Source of the DNA: an uncultured Bacteroidia bacterium | GTDB lineage: Bacteria > Bacteroidota > Bacteroidia > Bacteroidales > UBA932 | DNA length: 64,000 nt | Reading direction: 5' to 3' | Assembly (NCBI GenBank): GCA_902788095.1 | Contig: CADAIT010000006.1 | Coordinates: 1-64,000 of the forward strand | Shown: positions 1-8,445 of the stretch, piece by piece | Layout: each line of letters starts with the position of its first letter | Numbering within the stretch: position 1 is the stretch's first letter | Made by a program: the position numbers and the translations under genes | Notes under the pieces: model-generated | Seen by the model: the letters and a program-made list of their open reading frames with translations, nothing else | Told to the model about the DNA's origin: nothing | Databases searched by the model: none

Positions 1-55
1 CTCACCATCGCCGATGGTACTGCCCCACCAGGTGGGAGAGTAGGTAGCTGCGGTT
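1..55 (+). rRNA. rrf: 5S ribosomal RNA, 3' end (partial)
   Basis: The first bases carry the conserved 3' part of bacterial 5S rRNA: CCGATGGTACTGC, then GGGAGAGTAGGT. The 5' part lies outside the window, so an rRNA operon in the + orientation ends here. The exact 3' end is uncertain by a few bases. A strong hairpin follows at once. Confidence 0.88.
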
Positions 56-60
56 CTTTG

Positions 61-94
61 GAATGCCGGACGTCATGCGACGCCCGGCATTCTT
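61..94 (+). terminator. Rho-independent terminator of the rRNA operon
   Basis: GAATGCCGG (61-69) pairs with CCGGCATTC (84-92), and an inner CGTC/GACG stem closes on an ATGC loop. A short T-rich stretch follows. It sits directly after the 5S 3' end. Confidence 0.8.
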
Positions 95-220
95 CGTTTG
101 TGGCCGGTGGCCATAAACCAAAAACCGCAGCCTTAAACCCTTTCCGTATTTTCCGCTATGCGAAAAATACCCGGACCGGCCGTGCCCTGCAGGCGAGTCG
201 CTTCGCTCCGAAAGGAAGAG

Positions 221-308
221 TGCTGTCATGGGTCCAAAAGGTGGGACGATGACAGCAAAAACCGCCAAAAATGCTGTCTGGGGTCCATCGAGTGGGACGA
301 TGACCGCA
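221..308. repeat. Two palindromic units repeated at 51 bp
   Basis: Two imperfect palindromes start at 221 and 272. Unit 1 has arms GCTGTCAT and ATGACAGC around GGTCC...GGGAC. Unit 2 has the same layout with changed outer bases (GTCTGGGGTCC...GGGACGATGAC). The region 95-373 holds no convincing gene; small ORFs across it are low complexity. It contains this repeat and the terminator of the aquaporin gene. Function unknown; a palindromic REP-like element is one possibility. Confidence 0.6.
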
Positions 309-313
309 CCTGC

Positions 314-345
314 AAAAAAACAGGCCCCGGGGGAACCCGGAGCCT
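314..345 (-). terminator. Terminator of the aquaporin operon
   Basis: On the minus strand AGGCTCCGGG pairs with CCCGGGGCCT around a TTCC loop, followed by GTTTTTTT. It lies just downstream of the aquaporin stop codon. Confidence 0.85.
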
Positions 346-373
346 GGCAGTTTAATAACCCGGTTGGGGACTG

Positions 374-1042
374 TTACTTGGTCTCGAAGTACTTCCAGCA
401 AAGAGCGCTGAGGGCGGCACCCACGAGCGGAGCGCAGATGAATACCCACACATCGCTGAGGGCCTGACCGCCGGCGAAGATGGCGGGTCCGATAGAACGG
501 GCGGGGTTCACGGAAGTACCGGTGAGGTTGATGCACACCAGGTGAACCAGGATGAGGGTGAGGCCGATGGCAAGGCCGGCGAAGTTTCCGGCACCAATCT
601 TGGCGTCGGTGGCGCCCAGCACGACCAGCACGAAGATGAAGGTGGCGATGACTTCCACGAGGAAGGCGCCGCCCACACCGCCGGCATTGGCAACACCGTT
701 GGAGCCGAGTGCACCGGTGAGGTCGGAGGCGGTCACGACATTGGCGACCAGCATGAGGCAGGCACCGGCGATGATACCGCCGATAATCTGGCCCACCCAG
801 TAGCCACAGGCGTCTTTCCAGCTCATGCGGCCGCTCAGGGCGACAGCCAGGGTGATGGCCGGGTTGATGTGGCAACCGCTCACGCCGCCGATGGTATAGG
901 CCATGGCAACAACCGTGAGACCGAAGGCAATGGCAACACCTACTACACCGGCGGGTTCTCCGCAACCGATGAACATGGCCGATGCGCAGCCCAGGAACGT
1001 GAGTACAAAGGTACCCAGACATTCAGCAACATACTTTTTCAT
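374..1042 (-). CDS. aqpZ: Aquaporin Z-type water channel
   Basis: A 222-residue protein of the MIP family, the usual length for AqpZ. It has six predicted membrane helices and the two half-helix NPA motifs, at residues 60-62 (HINPA) and 179-181 (SVNPAR). Arg182 is the expected selectivity-filter arginine. Such proteins pass water across the inner membrane; a glycerol-facilitator role is less likely because the length and spacing match AqpZ. It is the last gene of a minus-strand trio, 12 bp after the glycosyltransferase, and ends before a clear terminator. Confidence 0.93.
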   Translation of the reverse strand: MKKYVAECLGTFVLTFLGCASAMFIGCGEPAGVVGVAIAFGLTVVAMAYTIGGVSGCHINPAITLAVALSGRMSWKDACGYWVGQIIGGIIAGACLMLVANVVTASDLTGALGSNGVANAGGVGGAFLVEVIATFIFVLVVLGATDAKIGAGNFAGLAIGLTLILVHLVCINLTGTSVNPARSIGPAIFAGGQALSDVWVFICAPLVGAALSALCWKYFETK

Positions 1043-1054
1043 AATAAATAAAAA

Positions 1055-2002
1055 TTAAGGTTTGGTTGAAAAGTGTTCTTTTATCTGATAGCGGTTCCGC
1101 TCCGGCGCATTGCGGGAAACCAGTTCCCCCAGGAATCCTGCCAGGAACAGCATGACGCCCAGCACCACCGCCAGCAGGGCCAGGTAAAACAGCGGCTGTT
1201 CCGTGACGGCGCGGTACTTGAGCCCTTGCGCCTGATGCACCAGCTTGGCCACGATAATCCAGACGGTCATCACGAAGCCGATCAGGAACATGAGGGTGCC
1301 GCTGGTGCCGAAGAAATGCATCGGCTTGCTGCCAAAGCGTGACAGGAACCACAGGCTCATCAAGTCCAGGAAGCCATGTACGAAGCGGTCCATGCCAAAC
1401 TTGGAAACGCCATACTTGCGTTTCTGATGATGGACGGGTTTTTCGCCGATTTTCCCGAAGCCCGCATTTTGGGCGAGGTAGGGGATGTAGCGGTGCATTT
1501 CGCCGTACACCTCTATATTTTTGACGACATCGGCCTTGTAGGCCTTGAGGCCGCAGTTCATGTCATGCAGCTTGATGCCGGTGACTTTTCGTGCAGTCCA
1601 GTTGTACAGCTTGGAAGGAAGGTTCTTGGTAAGGGCGTTGTCCTGCCGATGCTGTTTCCAGCCGCTCACCAGGTCATAGCCCTCTTCCCGAATCATGCGC
1701 ACCATCTCCGGAATCTCTTCCGGCGAATCCTGCAGGTCCGCGTCCATGGTGACGACGATGTCCCCCCGGGCTGCGGAAAAACCTTCGTACAGGGCTGCCG
1801 ATTTGCCATAGTTCCGGCGGAAACGGATGCCGTGCACTTGACCGCTCATTTGCCGGATTGCCTCCCACGAACCGTCGGTGGAACCGTCATCCACGAAGAT
1901 AAGTTCGTAGGTGAAGCCTTGTAGGGAGCGGTCGATCCAAGCCTTGAGCTCCGGCAGGGAATCGGCCTCGTTGTATAGCGGTATAATGATAGACAAGTCC
2001 AT
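1055..2002 (-). CDS. Polyprenyl-phosphate glycosyltransferase (GT2, DPM1/GtrB-like)
   Basis: A 315-residue enzyme with an N-terminal GT-A domain beginning LSIIIPLYNEADSLPEL and a DADLQD metal-binding motif near residue 87. Two C-terminal membrane helices (about 232-255 and 266-292) follow. This layout is typical of dolichol-phosphate mannose synthase-like enzymes such as GtrB and ArnC, which load a sugar on undecaprenyl phosphate at the inner membrane. The sugar cannot be told from sequence. It starts 3 bp after the DUF4199 gene, so the two are probably co-transcribed. Confidence 0.85.
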   Translation of the reverse strand: MDLSIIIPLYNEADSLPELKAWIDRSLQGFTYELIFVDDGSTDGSWEAIRQMSGQVHGIRFRRNYGKSAALYEGFSAARGDIVVTMDADLQDSPEEIPEMVRMIREEGYDLVSGWKQHRQDNALTKNLPSKLYNWTARKVTGIKLHDMNCGLKAYKADVVKNIEVYGEMHRYIPYLAQNAGFGKIGEKPVHHQKRKYGVSKFGMDRFVHGFLDLMSLWFLSRFGSKPMHFFGTSGTLMFLIGFVMTVWIIVAKLVHQAQGLKYRAVTEQPLFYLALLAVVLGVMLFLAGFLGELVSRNAPERNRYQIKEHFSTKP

Positions 2003-2005
2003 AAC

Positions 2006-2581
2006 TTATTGCTCGTCAGGTGTGTTTTCGTCTTCAGGGGGATTTTGGAACGGCGGGCCGAAGATTTTTTCCAAAAAGATGTAGCGGGACATGATGCTGG
2101 ACAGCACCGTACCGTACAGGAAGCAGTACATCCATTGGAAAAGGAAGGTGAGCAGCGGCAGTTTGTCCAGCATGCCGTCCATCTGCTCCTGCTGGGCGGC
2201 GCCCATGGGCATGGCCTCGGAAACGGCGCTCACCAGCTGGTCCATGGTCTCCTGCGGCATATACAGGATAATCAGGGCCTGGGCCGACGCGAGCAACAGG
2301 CCGCTCAGCAGCGCCGCCCGTCGTCCCAGTTTGAACGTGTCCGCCATTTTGACGTCCTGGTACTTGTCCCGCAGGTCCAGCTGCACCTTTTTCATGAGAA
2401 GGATGCAGCCGAAAAACTCCACGGTCCACAGAATGATGAAGGCCGCCTGCGTCAGGAAATTGCTCCCGCTCATGCCGGCCAGCTCCTTGAGGGCGAGGCA
2501 GGACACGGAAACAAGCCCGAACAGGACGCCAGCCTTGGCAGCCTCGTTCCAGAGGATGGTGTTGTCCAATTTCCCTTTCAT
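2006..2581 (-). CDS. DUF4199 family membrane protein
   Basis: A 191-residue inner-membrane protein with about four hydrophobic helices (near residues 12-30, 42-60, 84-105 and 145-165). The opening LWNEAAKAGVLFGLVS matches DUF4199, a Bacteroidota family without known function. The ATG at 2581 is chosen because it gives the family's usual start; an in-frame TTG lies three codons upstream, inside the promoter box. The gene is first in an operon with a polyprenyl-phosphate glycosyltransferase, as is common in this phylum. Confidence 0.8.
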   Translation of the reverse strand: MKGKLDNTILWNEAAKAGVLFGLVSVSCLALKELAGMSGSNFLTQAAFIILWTVEFFGCILLMKKVQLDLRDKYQDVKMADTFKLGRRAALLSGLLLASAQALIILYMPQETMDQLVSAVSEAMPMGAAQQEQMDGMLDKLPLLTFLFQWMYCFLYGTVLSSIMSRYIFLEKIFGPPFQNPPEDENTPDEQ

Positions 2582-2587
2582 CGCATA

Positions 2588-2595
2588 CAAAGATA
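2588..2595 (-). promoter_or_regulatory. Promoter -7 box for the DUF4199 operon
   Basis: TATCTTTG on the minus strand fits the Bacteroidota -7 consensus TAnnTTTG. It ends only 6 bases before the ATG, so the transcript would be leaderless or nearly so. Confidence 0.6.
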
Positions 2596-2608
2596 CATAA
2601 AAAATTCG

Positions 2609-2616
2609 TATATTTG
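2609..2616 (+). promoter_or_regulatory. Promoter -7 box for thrS
   Basis: TATATTTG fits TAnnTTTG and lies 54 bases before the chosen thrS ATG. It stands back to back with the promoter of the divergent DUF4199 gene. Confidence 0.6.
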
Positions 2617-2670
2617 CGGGCTATTGTACAATAGCGAGTGAAAGACATTGTAAGTAATAAACTCAAATTT

Positions 2671-4632
2671 ATGATTAACATTACGTTCCCGGATGGAAGT
2701 GTGCGTCAGTACGAGGCTGGCGTAACAGGTTATGAGATTGCCATGGGCATCAGCCCGCGTTTGGCAGAACAGGTACTGGCGGTTCAGGTAAAATATCCTG
2801 CCGAGCCGGAAACTTCCCGCGGAACCACCATCGACCTTACCCGTCCCATCACGGAAGACTGCGCCGTGCGTCTTTTGAAATGGGAGGACGATGAAGCCAA
2901 GAAAGTGTTCTGGCACAGTTCTTCGCACCTGATGGCAGAGGCGCTGGAGGCCTTGTTCCCGGGTGTGAAGTTCGGTATTGGCCCGGCCATTGAAAACGGT
3001 TTCTATTACGATGTGGACATGAACGGCCGCACCCTCACGGATGCGGACTTCAAGGCTATTGAGAACAAAATGCTGGAATTCGCCCGTCAGAAACAGGATT
3101 TCCAGCGTATCGAAGTCTCCAAGGCCGAAGCCCTCAAGTATTTCACCGAGAAAGGAGACCAGTACAAGCAGGAGCTCATCTCTGAACTGGAAGACGGCAC
3201 CATTACCTATTATACCAACGGCCAGTTTACGGACCTGTGCCGCGGACCGCACCTGAAGAATACGGACGTCATCAAAGCCGTGAAGGTGCTCTCCCTTGCC
3301 GGGGCATACTGGCGCGGCGATGAAAAACGCCAGCAGCTCACCCGTATTTACGGCATCACCTTCCCCAAGGCCAGCCTGCTCACCGAGTACCTGCAGATGC
3401 TGGAAGAGGCCAAAAAGCGGGACCACCGCAAAATTGGCAAGGACATGGAGCTGTTCACTTTCTCCCAGCGCGTAGGCGCCGGCCTGCCCCTGTGGCTGCC
3501 CCGCGGCGCCGCCCTGCGCAACACCTTGCAGGCCTTCCTGGCCAAGAAGCAGGCGGAATACGGCTATCTGCCTGTGGTAACGCCCCATATCGGCGGAAAG
3601 GAACTCTATGTGACTTCCGGTCACTATGCCAAGTACGGCAAGGATTCCTTCCAGCCCATCCATACGCCGCAGGAAGGGGAGGAGTACCTTCTCAAGCCCA
3701 TGAACTGCCCGCACCACTGCGAGATTTACCGCAGCGCCCCGCGCAGCTACCGCGACCTGCCCCTGCGTTTTGCCGAGTTCGGCACCGTCTATCGCTACGA
3801 GCAGTCCGGTGAACTTCACGGCCTTACCCGCGTGCGCAGCTTCACCCAGGACGACGCCCATCTTTTCTGCCGCCAGGACCAGCTTCAGGAGGAATTCGAA
3901 AAGGTGATAGACCTCATCCTGTACGTGTTCAAAACCCTCAAGTTCGACAAATTCACCGCCCAGGTATCGCTGCGGGACCCCAAGAATCCGTCCAAATACA
4001 TCGGCTCCGATGAAAACTGGAACAAGGCGGAGCAGGGTATTATCGACGCTGCCAAGAAGAAAGGCCTTCCGTACGTAATCGAGACGGGAGAGGCCGCTTT
4101 CTACGGGCCCAAGCTGGACTTCATGGTGAAGGACGCCATCGGCCGCAGCTGGCAGCTGGGTACCATCCAGGTGGACTACAACCTGCCGGAGCGCTTTGAG
4201 CTGGAGTATGTGGACTCCGACGGCTCCCGCAAACGCCCGGTCATGATTCACCGCGCCCCGTTCGGCTCCCTGGAGCGCTTCGTGGCCGTGCTGCTGGAGC
4301 ACACCGCCGGACACCTGCCGCTGTGGCTGCATCCGGACCAGGTCAAAGTGCTGCCTGTGAGTGAAAAATATGCAGATTATGCGAAAAAAGTTGTAAATCT
4401 GCTAAATAATTCCGAAATTCGCGCCTCTATAGACGACCGGAACGAGACACTCGGCAAGAGAATCCGTGAGACTTCTCTCAAGAGAGTTCCGCTTCTGGTG
4501 ATTGTCGGCGAAAAGGAGACGGCCGACGAAACCGTGTCTGTACGCCGTGGAACCGAGGACCAGGGTTCCATGAGCGTGCCCGCTTTTGTGGAGTATGTCC
4601 GCAATGCCGTGGCAGAGGAACTGGCCCAGTAA
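2671..4632 (+). CDS. thrS: Threonine--tRNA ligase
   Basis: The protein has the full class II ThrRS layout: an N-terminal TGS domain ([14 protein letters not shown]), the editing domain, the catalytic core with the zinc-binding cysteine in [10 protein letters not shown], and the C-terminal anticodon-binding domain (from [10 protein letters not shown]). It charges tRNA-Thr in the cytosol. The ATG at 2671 gives the standard start; an in-frame GTG at 2638 would add 11 residues with no family support. It heads the thrS-infC-rpmI-rplT operon. Confidence 0.97.
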   Translation: MINITFPDGSVRQYEAGVTGYEIAMGISPRLAEQVLAVQVKYPAEPETSRGTTIDLTRPITEDCAVRLLKWEDDEAKKVFWHSSSHLMAEALEALFPGVKFGIGPAIENGFYYDVDMNGRTLTDADFKAIENKMLEFARQKQDFQRIEVSKAEALKYFTEKGDQYKQELISELEDGTITYYTNGQFTDLCRGPHLKNTDVIKAVKVLSLAGAYWRGDEKRQQLTRIYGITFPKASLLTEYLQMLEEAKKRDHRKIGKDMELFTFSQRVGAGLPLWLPRGAALRNTLQAFLAKKQAEYGYLPVVTPHIGGKELYVTSGHYAKYGKDSFQPIHTPQEGEEYLLKPMNCPHHCEIYRSAPRSYRDLPLRFAEFGTVYRYEQSGELHGLTRVRSFTQDDAHLFCRQDQLQEEFEKVIDLILYVFKTLKFDKFTAQVSLRDPKNPSKYIGSDENWNKAEQGIIDAAKKKGLPYVIETGEAAFYGPKLDFMVKDAIGRSWQLGTIQVDYNLPERFELEYVDSDGSRKRPVMIHRAPFGSLERFVAVLLEHTAGHLPLWLHPDQVKVLPVSEKYADYAKKVVNLLNNSEIRASIDDRNETLGKRIRETSLKRVPLLVIVGEKETADETVSVRRGTEDQGSMSVPAFVEYVRNAVAEELAQ

Positions 4633-4643
4633 GTTTAATTATT

Positions 4644-4650
4644 AAAGGAG
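4644..4650 (+). promoter_or_regulatory. Shine-Dalgarno of infC
   Basis: AAAGGAG lies 7 bases upstream of the proposed AUC start. Few other genes in the window show such a site, which supports the start assignment and suggests that a strong ribosome site compensates for the weak start codon. Confidence 0.65.
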
Positions 4651-4657
4651 CAAAACT

Positions 4658-5248
4658 ATCGCAACGCCTTTCAAACCGAGACCCGGTGGTCTCAAGAAAA
4701 AGAAGCCTGTGCAGGTGCAAGGTGTCCAGAAGGACGAAAACGCCCTTCGGATTAATCGTGAAATTACCGCATCTCAGGTCCGTCTGGTAGGGGAGAACAT
4801 CCCTGAACAGGGCATTTATCCTTTCACCAAGGCCCTGGCCCTGGCCCAGGAGCTGGAACTGGACTTGGTGGAAATCAGTGCCAAGGCAGACCCTCCCGTT
4901 TGCAAAATTCTGGACTACCAGAAGTATTTGTACCAGCAGCGCAAGAAGGCGAAGGAGATGAAGGCCAACGCTGCGAAGATTGTCATCAAGGAAATCCGCT
5001 TCGGCCCCAATACGGACGAGCACGATTTCCAGTTCAAGCTCAAGCATGCGCAGGAGTTCCTGCAGGAAGGGTCCAAGGTAAAGGCCTCCATATTCTTCCG
5101 CGGCCGCTCCATTCAGTTTGCCGAGCAGGGAGAGAAGCAGCTGCTTCGATTCGCCGTGGAACTGGAAGAGTTCGGCCGTCCGGAAAACATGCCCACCCTG
5201 GAAGGCAAGCGCATGACCATGATGCTGGCTCCCGTGAAGAAGAAATAA
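4658..5248 (+). CDS. infC: Translation initiation factor IF-3 with AUC start
   Basis: Residues from INREITASQVRLVG to the end match IF-3: N domain, lysine-rich linker, and C domain with KEIRFGPNTDEHDF. IF-3 binds the 30S subunit and proofreads the start codon. No ATG, GTG or TTG precedes a full-length N-terminus except GTG at 4709. The reading frame stays open upstream through FKPRPGGLKKKKP to an ATC at 4658. AAAGGAG at 4644-4650 sits 7 bases before that ATC, a rare Shine-Dalgarno in this genome. An AUC start gives 196 residues. In E. coli infC starts with AUU, and IF-3 represses itself through that codon. Confidence 0.9.
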   Translation: MATPFKPRPGGLKKKKPVQVQGVQKDENALRINREITASQVRLVGENIPEQGIYPFTKALALAQELELDLVEISAKADPPVCKILDYQKYLYQQRKKAKEMKANAAKIVIKEIRFGPNTDEHDFQFKLKHAQEFLQEGSKVKASIFFRGRSIQFAEQGEKQLLRFAVELEEFGRPENMPTLEGKRMTMMLAPVKKK

Positions 5249-5255
5249 GCCGCCC

Positions 5256-5283
5256 TGTCATTCTGAGCGAAGCGAAGAATCTC
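5256..5283 (+). repeat. Dispersed 28-bp repeat, copy 1
   Basis: TGTCATTCTGAGCGAAGCGAAGAATCTC (28 bases) lies between infC and rpmI. An identical copy stands at 14729-14756. The ends ATTCT/AGAAT are inverted. This short sequence is widely scattered in bacterial genomes, and its translation leaves FFASLRMT in many spurious ORFs. Confidence 0.85.
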
Positions 5284-5320
5284 ATCGGCCTATATGTATA
5301 ATTATTAATTGTTTAACACA

Positions 5321-5503
5321 ATGGCAAAGCTTAAAACCAACTCCGGTGCCAAAAAGCGCTTCACGCTTACCGGATCGGGAAAGATCAAGAGGAAGCACGC
5401 TTATCTCACCAAGAAGACCAAGAAACAGAAACGCAACCTGGATCACTTCGCCATCCTCGAGAAGGTCGATGTGCGCCGCGTAAAAGAGCTCCTGGTCCTG
5501 TAA
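5321..5503 (+). CDS. rpmI: 50S ribosomal protein L35
   Basis: A 60-residue basic protein starting [14 protein letters not shown], with the family block [22 protein letters not shown]. It is a structural part of the large ribosomal subunit. The ATG at 5321 is used; an in-frame TTG at 5309 is rejected because L35 begins with MxKLKT. It lies between infC and rplT in the usual order. Confidence 0.96.
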   Translation: MAKLKTNSGAKKRFTLTGSGKIKRKHAYLTKKTKKQKRNLDHFAILEKVDVRRVKELLVL

Positions 5504-5575
5504 TTATGTTTAACTGGAACGCAGTCGTAAAGCACATCGGACAAGATGTCACTGCCTCCAAAAAAGTAAAAATTT

Positions 5576-5920
5576 ATGCCTAGATCAGTTAATTCTGTTG
5601 CCTCAAGGGCACGCCGCAAGAAGATTCTTTCCAGAACCCGCGGCAACTTCCTGTCCCGCAAGAACGTGTGGACAGTCGCCAAGAACACCTACGAAAAAGG
5701 TCTCACCTACGCCTATCGTGACCGCAAGGCCAAGAAGCGTGAGTTCCGTTCCCTGTGGATTCAGCGTATCAACGCCGCCGCCCGTCAGTACGGTCTCACC
5801 TATTCCCAGCTCATGGGACGCCTGGCCAAGCAGAACATCGGTCTCAATCGTAAAGTCCTGGCAGACCTTGCCATGAACAATCCTCAGGCTTTTGAGGCTA
5901 TCGTAAAATCTGTAAAGTAG
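5576..5920 (+). CDS. rplT: 50S ribosomal protein L20
   Basis: A 114-residue basic protein starting [18 protein letters not shown], followed by [16 protein letters not shown], and full length for L20. L20 binds 23S rRNA early in assembly, and in other bacteria it also represses the rpmI-rplT mRNA. It is 72 bp after rpmI and ends 10 bp before lepB. Confidence 0.97.
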   Translation: MPRSVNSVASRARRKKILSRTRGNFLSRKNVWTVAKNTYEKGLTYAYRDRKAKKREFRSLWIQRINAAARQYGLTYSQLMGRLAKQNIGLNRKVLADLAMNNPQAFEAIVKSVK

Positions 5921-5930
5921 CTTTGTAGCC

Positions 5931-7256
5931 GTGAGCTGGAAGGAAATCATCCGAAACAAGTGGGTAAAGCTGGGCTTCTGGGCTCTGCTCTACACTGCAT
6001 GGGTGATCTGGTTCGGAAACTATTGGTGGCTTTTGGGCCTGGGCGTCCTCTTCGACTTTTTCATTACCAAAAAAGTGAAGTGGCTCTTCTGGAAGAAGGA
6101 ATACGCCCCCGGAGAAAAGCACAATGTGTGGCTGGACTGGCTGGATGCCATCATCTTCGCCGTGCTCGTCGTCACGCCCATCAATATGTTCTTCTTCCAG
6201 GCCTTCAAGATTCCTTCCTCCTCCATGGAAAGTACGCTGTACACCGGAGACCATCTCTTCGTGTCCAAGCTCACTTACGGGCCGCGCGTTCCCCAGACGC
6301 CGCTCACCATTCCTTTTACGCACAACCGTGCTTTCGGCCATGAGTCGTATTCCACGCTCATCCAGAACAAGTACCGCAGGCTGAAGGGATTCCGTGAGGT
6401 AAAACGCGGGGACGTCGTGGTGTTCGGATTCCCCAATGGAGACACTGTCCTTACCCGCCGTCCGGCCGACGATTACCACGCCTGGGTCCGGAACTACGGA
6501 AGGGAACAGACCATTGCCCAGTTCGGCCCGGTGATTGTCCGCCCGACCGACAAAAAAGACCACTATGTCAAGCGTTGCGTCGCCGTTGCCGGTGACACGC
6601 TGGAAGTCAAGGACGGTCTGGTATGGGTGAATGGCGAAAAGGAACCCGACTATCCCGGAAGGCAGCTCACCTATCAGGTCATTACCACCGGCAACCGTAT
6701 CAACCAGCTCAAGCTGGAAGAATTGGGCCTGAACCTGAGTGAGTTGTATTTCGACTCCCGCCTGCCCGGCTATCCCATGATGCCGCTGACGGAGAAAATG
6801 CTGGACGAATTGGAAGACATCAAGACGGTGGTGGAGATTACTCCTAACCGGGAGCGCTACGCTACTGCCGGACAGGATATCTTCCCGTACGACGGGGCAT
6901 GGACCTGCGATTATTTCGGCCCGCTCTGGATACCCCGGAAGGGCGTTACAGTGAACATCAGCCCGGACAACCTGCCGCTGTACGAGCGCATCATCCGGGA
7001 CTATGAGCACAACACGCTGGAGGTGAAAGAGGATGTCATTTACATCAACGGAGCCCATGCGACAACGTACACTTTCCAACAAGACTACTACTTCATGATG
7101 GGTGACAACCGGCACAATTCCTTGGATTCCCGTTACTGGGGGTTCGTTCCGGAAGACCACATAGTCGGTACGCCTTCCATCATCTGGCTCTCTACGGATG
7201 AGAGTAAAAGCTTCCCCAAAAGCATTCGGTGGAAACGATTCCTGAAACTCGTTTAA
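5931..7256 (+). CDS. lepB: Signal peptidase I
   Basis: A 441-residue membrane serine protease that removes signal peptides from exported proteins. Hydrophobic helices lie near residues 12-45 and 70-90. The catalytic serine is Ser98 in IPSSSMEST, and the general-base lysine is Lys214 in KRCVAVAGD. The C-terminal S26 box MMGDNRHNSLDSRYWG is present. The long insert between the lysine and the last box is usual for Bacteroidota enzymes. The start is GTG, 10 bp after rplT. Confidence 0.95.
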   Translation: MSWKEIIRNKWVKLGFWALLYTAWVIWFGNYWWLLGLGVLFDFFITKKVKWLFWKKEYAPGEKHNVWLDWLDAIIFAVLVVTPINMFFFQAFKIPSSSMESTLYTGDHLFVSKLTYGPRVPQTPLTIPFTHNRAFGHESYSTLIQNKYRRLKGFREVKRGDVVVFGFPNGDTVLTRRPADDYHAWVRNYGREQTIAQFGPVIVRPTDKKDHYVKRCVAVAGDTLEVKDGLVWVNGEKEPDYPGRQLTYQVITTGNRINQLKLEELGLNLSELYFDSRLPGYPMMPLTEKMLDELEDIKTVVEITPNRERYATAGQDIFPYDGAWTCDYFGPLWIPRKGVTVNISPDNLPLYERIIRDYEHNTLEVKEDVIYINGAHATTYTFQQDYYFMMGDNRHNSLDSRYWGFVPEDHIVGTPSIIWLSTDESKSFPKSIRWKRFLKLV

Positions 7257-7292
7257 CACCCAAACAAGTAACAATTAAAAAAGTAAAATATT

Positions 7293-7535
7293 ATGTCAAA
7301 GGTTTGTCAGATAACCGGTAGGAAGAGAATGATTGGTAACAATGTTGCCCATTCCAAGCTGCGCACCAAGCGCGACTTCTCCCTCAATCTCAAGACCAAG
7401 AAATTCTGGTCTGAATCCGAACAGCGTTTCGTCACCCTGAAAGTGACCACCAAGGGTATGCGCATCATCGAGAAGAATGGTCTCGACGCCACCCTGAAGG
7501 CCGCCCAGGAGAAAGGATACGTAAGCCTTGTTTAA
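7293..7535 (+). CDS. rpmB: 50S ribosomal protein L28
   Basis: An 80-residue protein starting MSKVCQITGRKRMIGNNVAHS, the standard L28 opening with the KVC and TGR motifs. It is part of the large subunit. It is followed by rpmG 20 bp downstream, the common bacterial rpmB-rpmG pair. Confidence 0.96.
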   Translation: MSKVCQITGRKRMIGNNVAHSKLRTKRDFSLNLKTKKFWSESEQRFVTLKVTTKGMRIIEKNGLDATLKAAQEKGYVSLV

Positions 7536-7555
7536 CCCTTTAATCCTTATCAATT

Positions 7556-7744
7556 ATGGCAAAGAAAGCTAAAGGTAACAGGGTGCAGGTCATCCTGGAG
7601 TGCACAGAACAGAAAGCCAGCGGTGTTCCCGGTATGTCCCGTTACATCACCACCAAGAACAAGAAGAACACCCCGGACCGCCTGGAGCGTATGAAGTACA
7701 ATCCGTACCTCAAGAAAGTCACCCTTCATCGTGAAATCAAGTAA
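7556..7744 (+). CDS. rpmG: 50S ribosomal protein L33
   Basis: A 62-residue protein starting [18 protein letters not shown], with [15 protein letters not shown] and the terminal [14 protein letters not shown] typical of L33. Only one cysteine (in LECTE) remains, so this is the zinc-free form. It lies between rpmB and a DUF4295 gene. Confidence 0.96.
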   Translation: MAKKAKGNRVQVILECTEQKASGVPGMSRYITTKNKKNTPDRLERMKYNPYLKKVTLHREIK

Positions 7745-7757
7745 AACCGTTTAGACT

Positions 7758-7916
7758 ATGGCAAAGAAAGCAGTTGCAACCTTCGATGCAAAAGCCGGTG
7801 CAAAGCACATGGTGAAGGTTATCCGCATGGACAAGAGCCCCAAGACCGGTGCCTACGTGTTTGTAGAGCAGCTGGTTGAGGAAGGCAAAGAGAAAGAATT
7901 TTTCAACAAGAAATAG
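7758..7916 (+). CDS. DUF4295 family small protein
   Basis: A 52-residue basic protein (MAKKAVATFDAKAGAKHMVK... ending EFFNKK). DUF4295 proteins are short, limited to Bacteroidota, and regularly encoded right after rpmG, as here (13 bp gap). Co-transcription with L28 and L33 suggests a ribosome-linked role, but none is proven. A terminator follows. Confidence 0.88.
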   Translation: MAKKAVATFDAKAGAKHMVKVIRMDKSPKTGAYVFVEQLVEEGKEKEFFNKK

Positions 7917-7934
7917 TTTCTCCCTAAATAACAG

Positions 7935-7964
7935 AAAACCGTCCTTGTTCAAGGGCGGTTTTTT
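7935..7964 (+). terminator. Terminator after rpmB-rpmG-DUF4295
   Basis: AAAACCGTCCTT pairs with AAGGGCGGTTTT around a GTTC loop and is followed by a T run. Confidence 0.9.
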
Positions 7965-8034
7965 GTATTCGCCCCACCTTGCCCGGCTCCGACCGGGCAT
8001 CTCCCTGTCCTACCCTATAGCCCTCTTCCTGTCA

Positions 8035-8062
8035 GCCGCCGCACTTGGTAGTGTGCGGCGGC
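8035..8062. repeat. Strong GC-rich hairpin
   Basis: GCCGCCGCAC and GTGCGGCGGC are perfect 10-bp arms around an 8-base loop. The stretch 7965-8445 has no credible gene. It holds this hairpin, a smaller CCCGG/CCGGG hairpin at 7982-7997, and the four-unit array further right. Confidence 0.6.
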
Positions 8063-8120
8063 CTCCTTTCTCAATGCCTCCCGTTGCGCACTTTTACTGA
8101 TTACCGCTGACCGCGCTATC

Positions 8121-8316
8121 CCGTGCACGCCTTAACACACTTTCGGCCATTTTTGCGTTACACGATGCATTGCCGTGCACCCCATTACGCGTTTTAACGC
8201 CAAAACGCGTAATGCATGCTCCGGTACGGCTCTCGTCCTCAAAAATAGGCCAAAATAAGGATGAGAGGGGCAAGATGCCGCTGTCGTCCATAAAAACGGG
8301 CCATTTTAAGGATGAG
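8121..8316. repeat. Array of four degenerate palindromes spaced about 51 bp
   Basis: GGCCA-like centres fall at 8145, 8198, 8248 and 8299. Unit 2 is a perfect 12-bp inverted repeat (ATTACGCGTTTT at 8184-8195, AAAACGCGTAAT at 8202-8213). Unit 3 has TCTCGTCCT opposite AGGATGAGA. Unit 4 repeats most of unit 3 (TCGTCC...TTTTAAGGATGAG). Unit 1 is the most degenerate. Arms differ between units while spacing and symmetry are kept. No coding potential is seen. Confidence 0.6.
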
Positions 8317-8445
8317 GAATCCCGCCGCCTCGCTTTTGCGCCACTGACTGTCCCGATCTGCGCCAAGCCCAGCGATGGAAAGGTAGGCACCACCGGCGTT
8401 CACCCTTCATAGACGGGGCAAGGCCCGCGGAATAGGGACACGAGG

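Noticed and set aside
156-1022. 288-codon minus-strand frame rich in Arg, His and Cys
   Set aside because: Out-of-frame shadow of the aquaporin gene; composition is not protein-like.
2578-4332. 584-codon open frame on the minus strand
   Set aside because: Lies wholly opposite thrS, has no family motifs, and follows from the high-GC codon use of thrS.
5898-7274. 458-codon open frame on the minus strand
   Set aside because: Antisense shadow of lepB; no recognisable domain.
8121-8316. CRISPR array
   Set aside because: Repeats are not identical, the palindromic arms themselves vary, only four units exist, and no cas genes are present.
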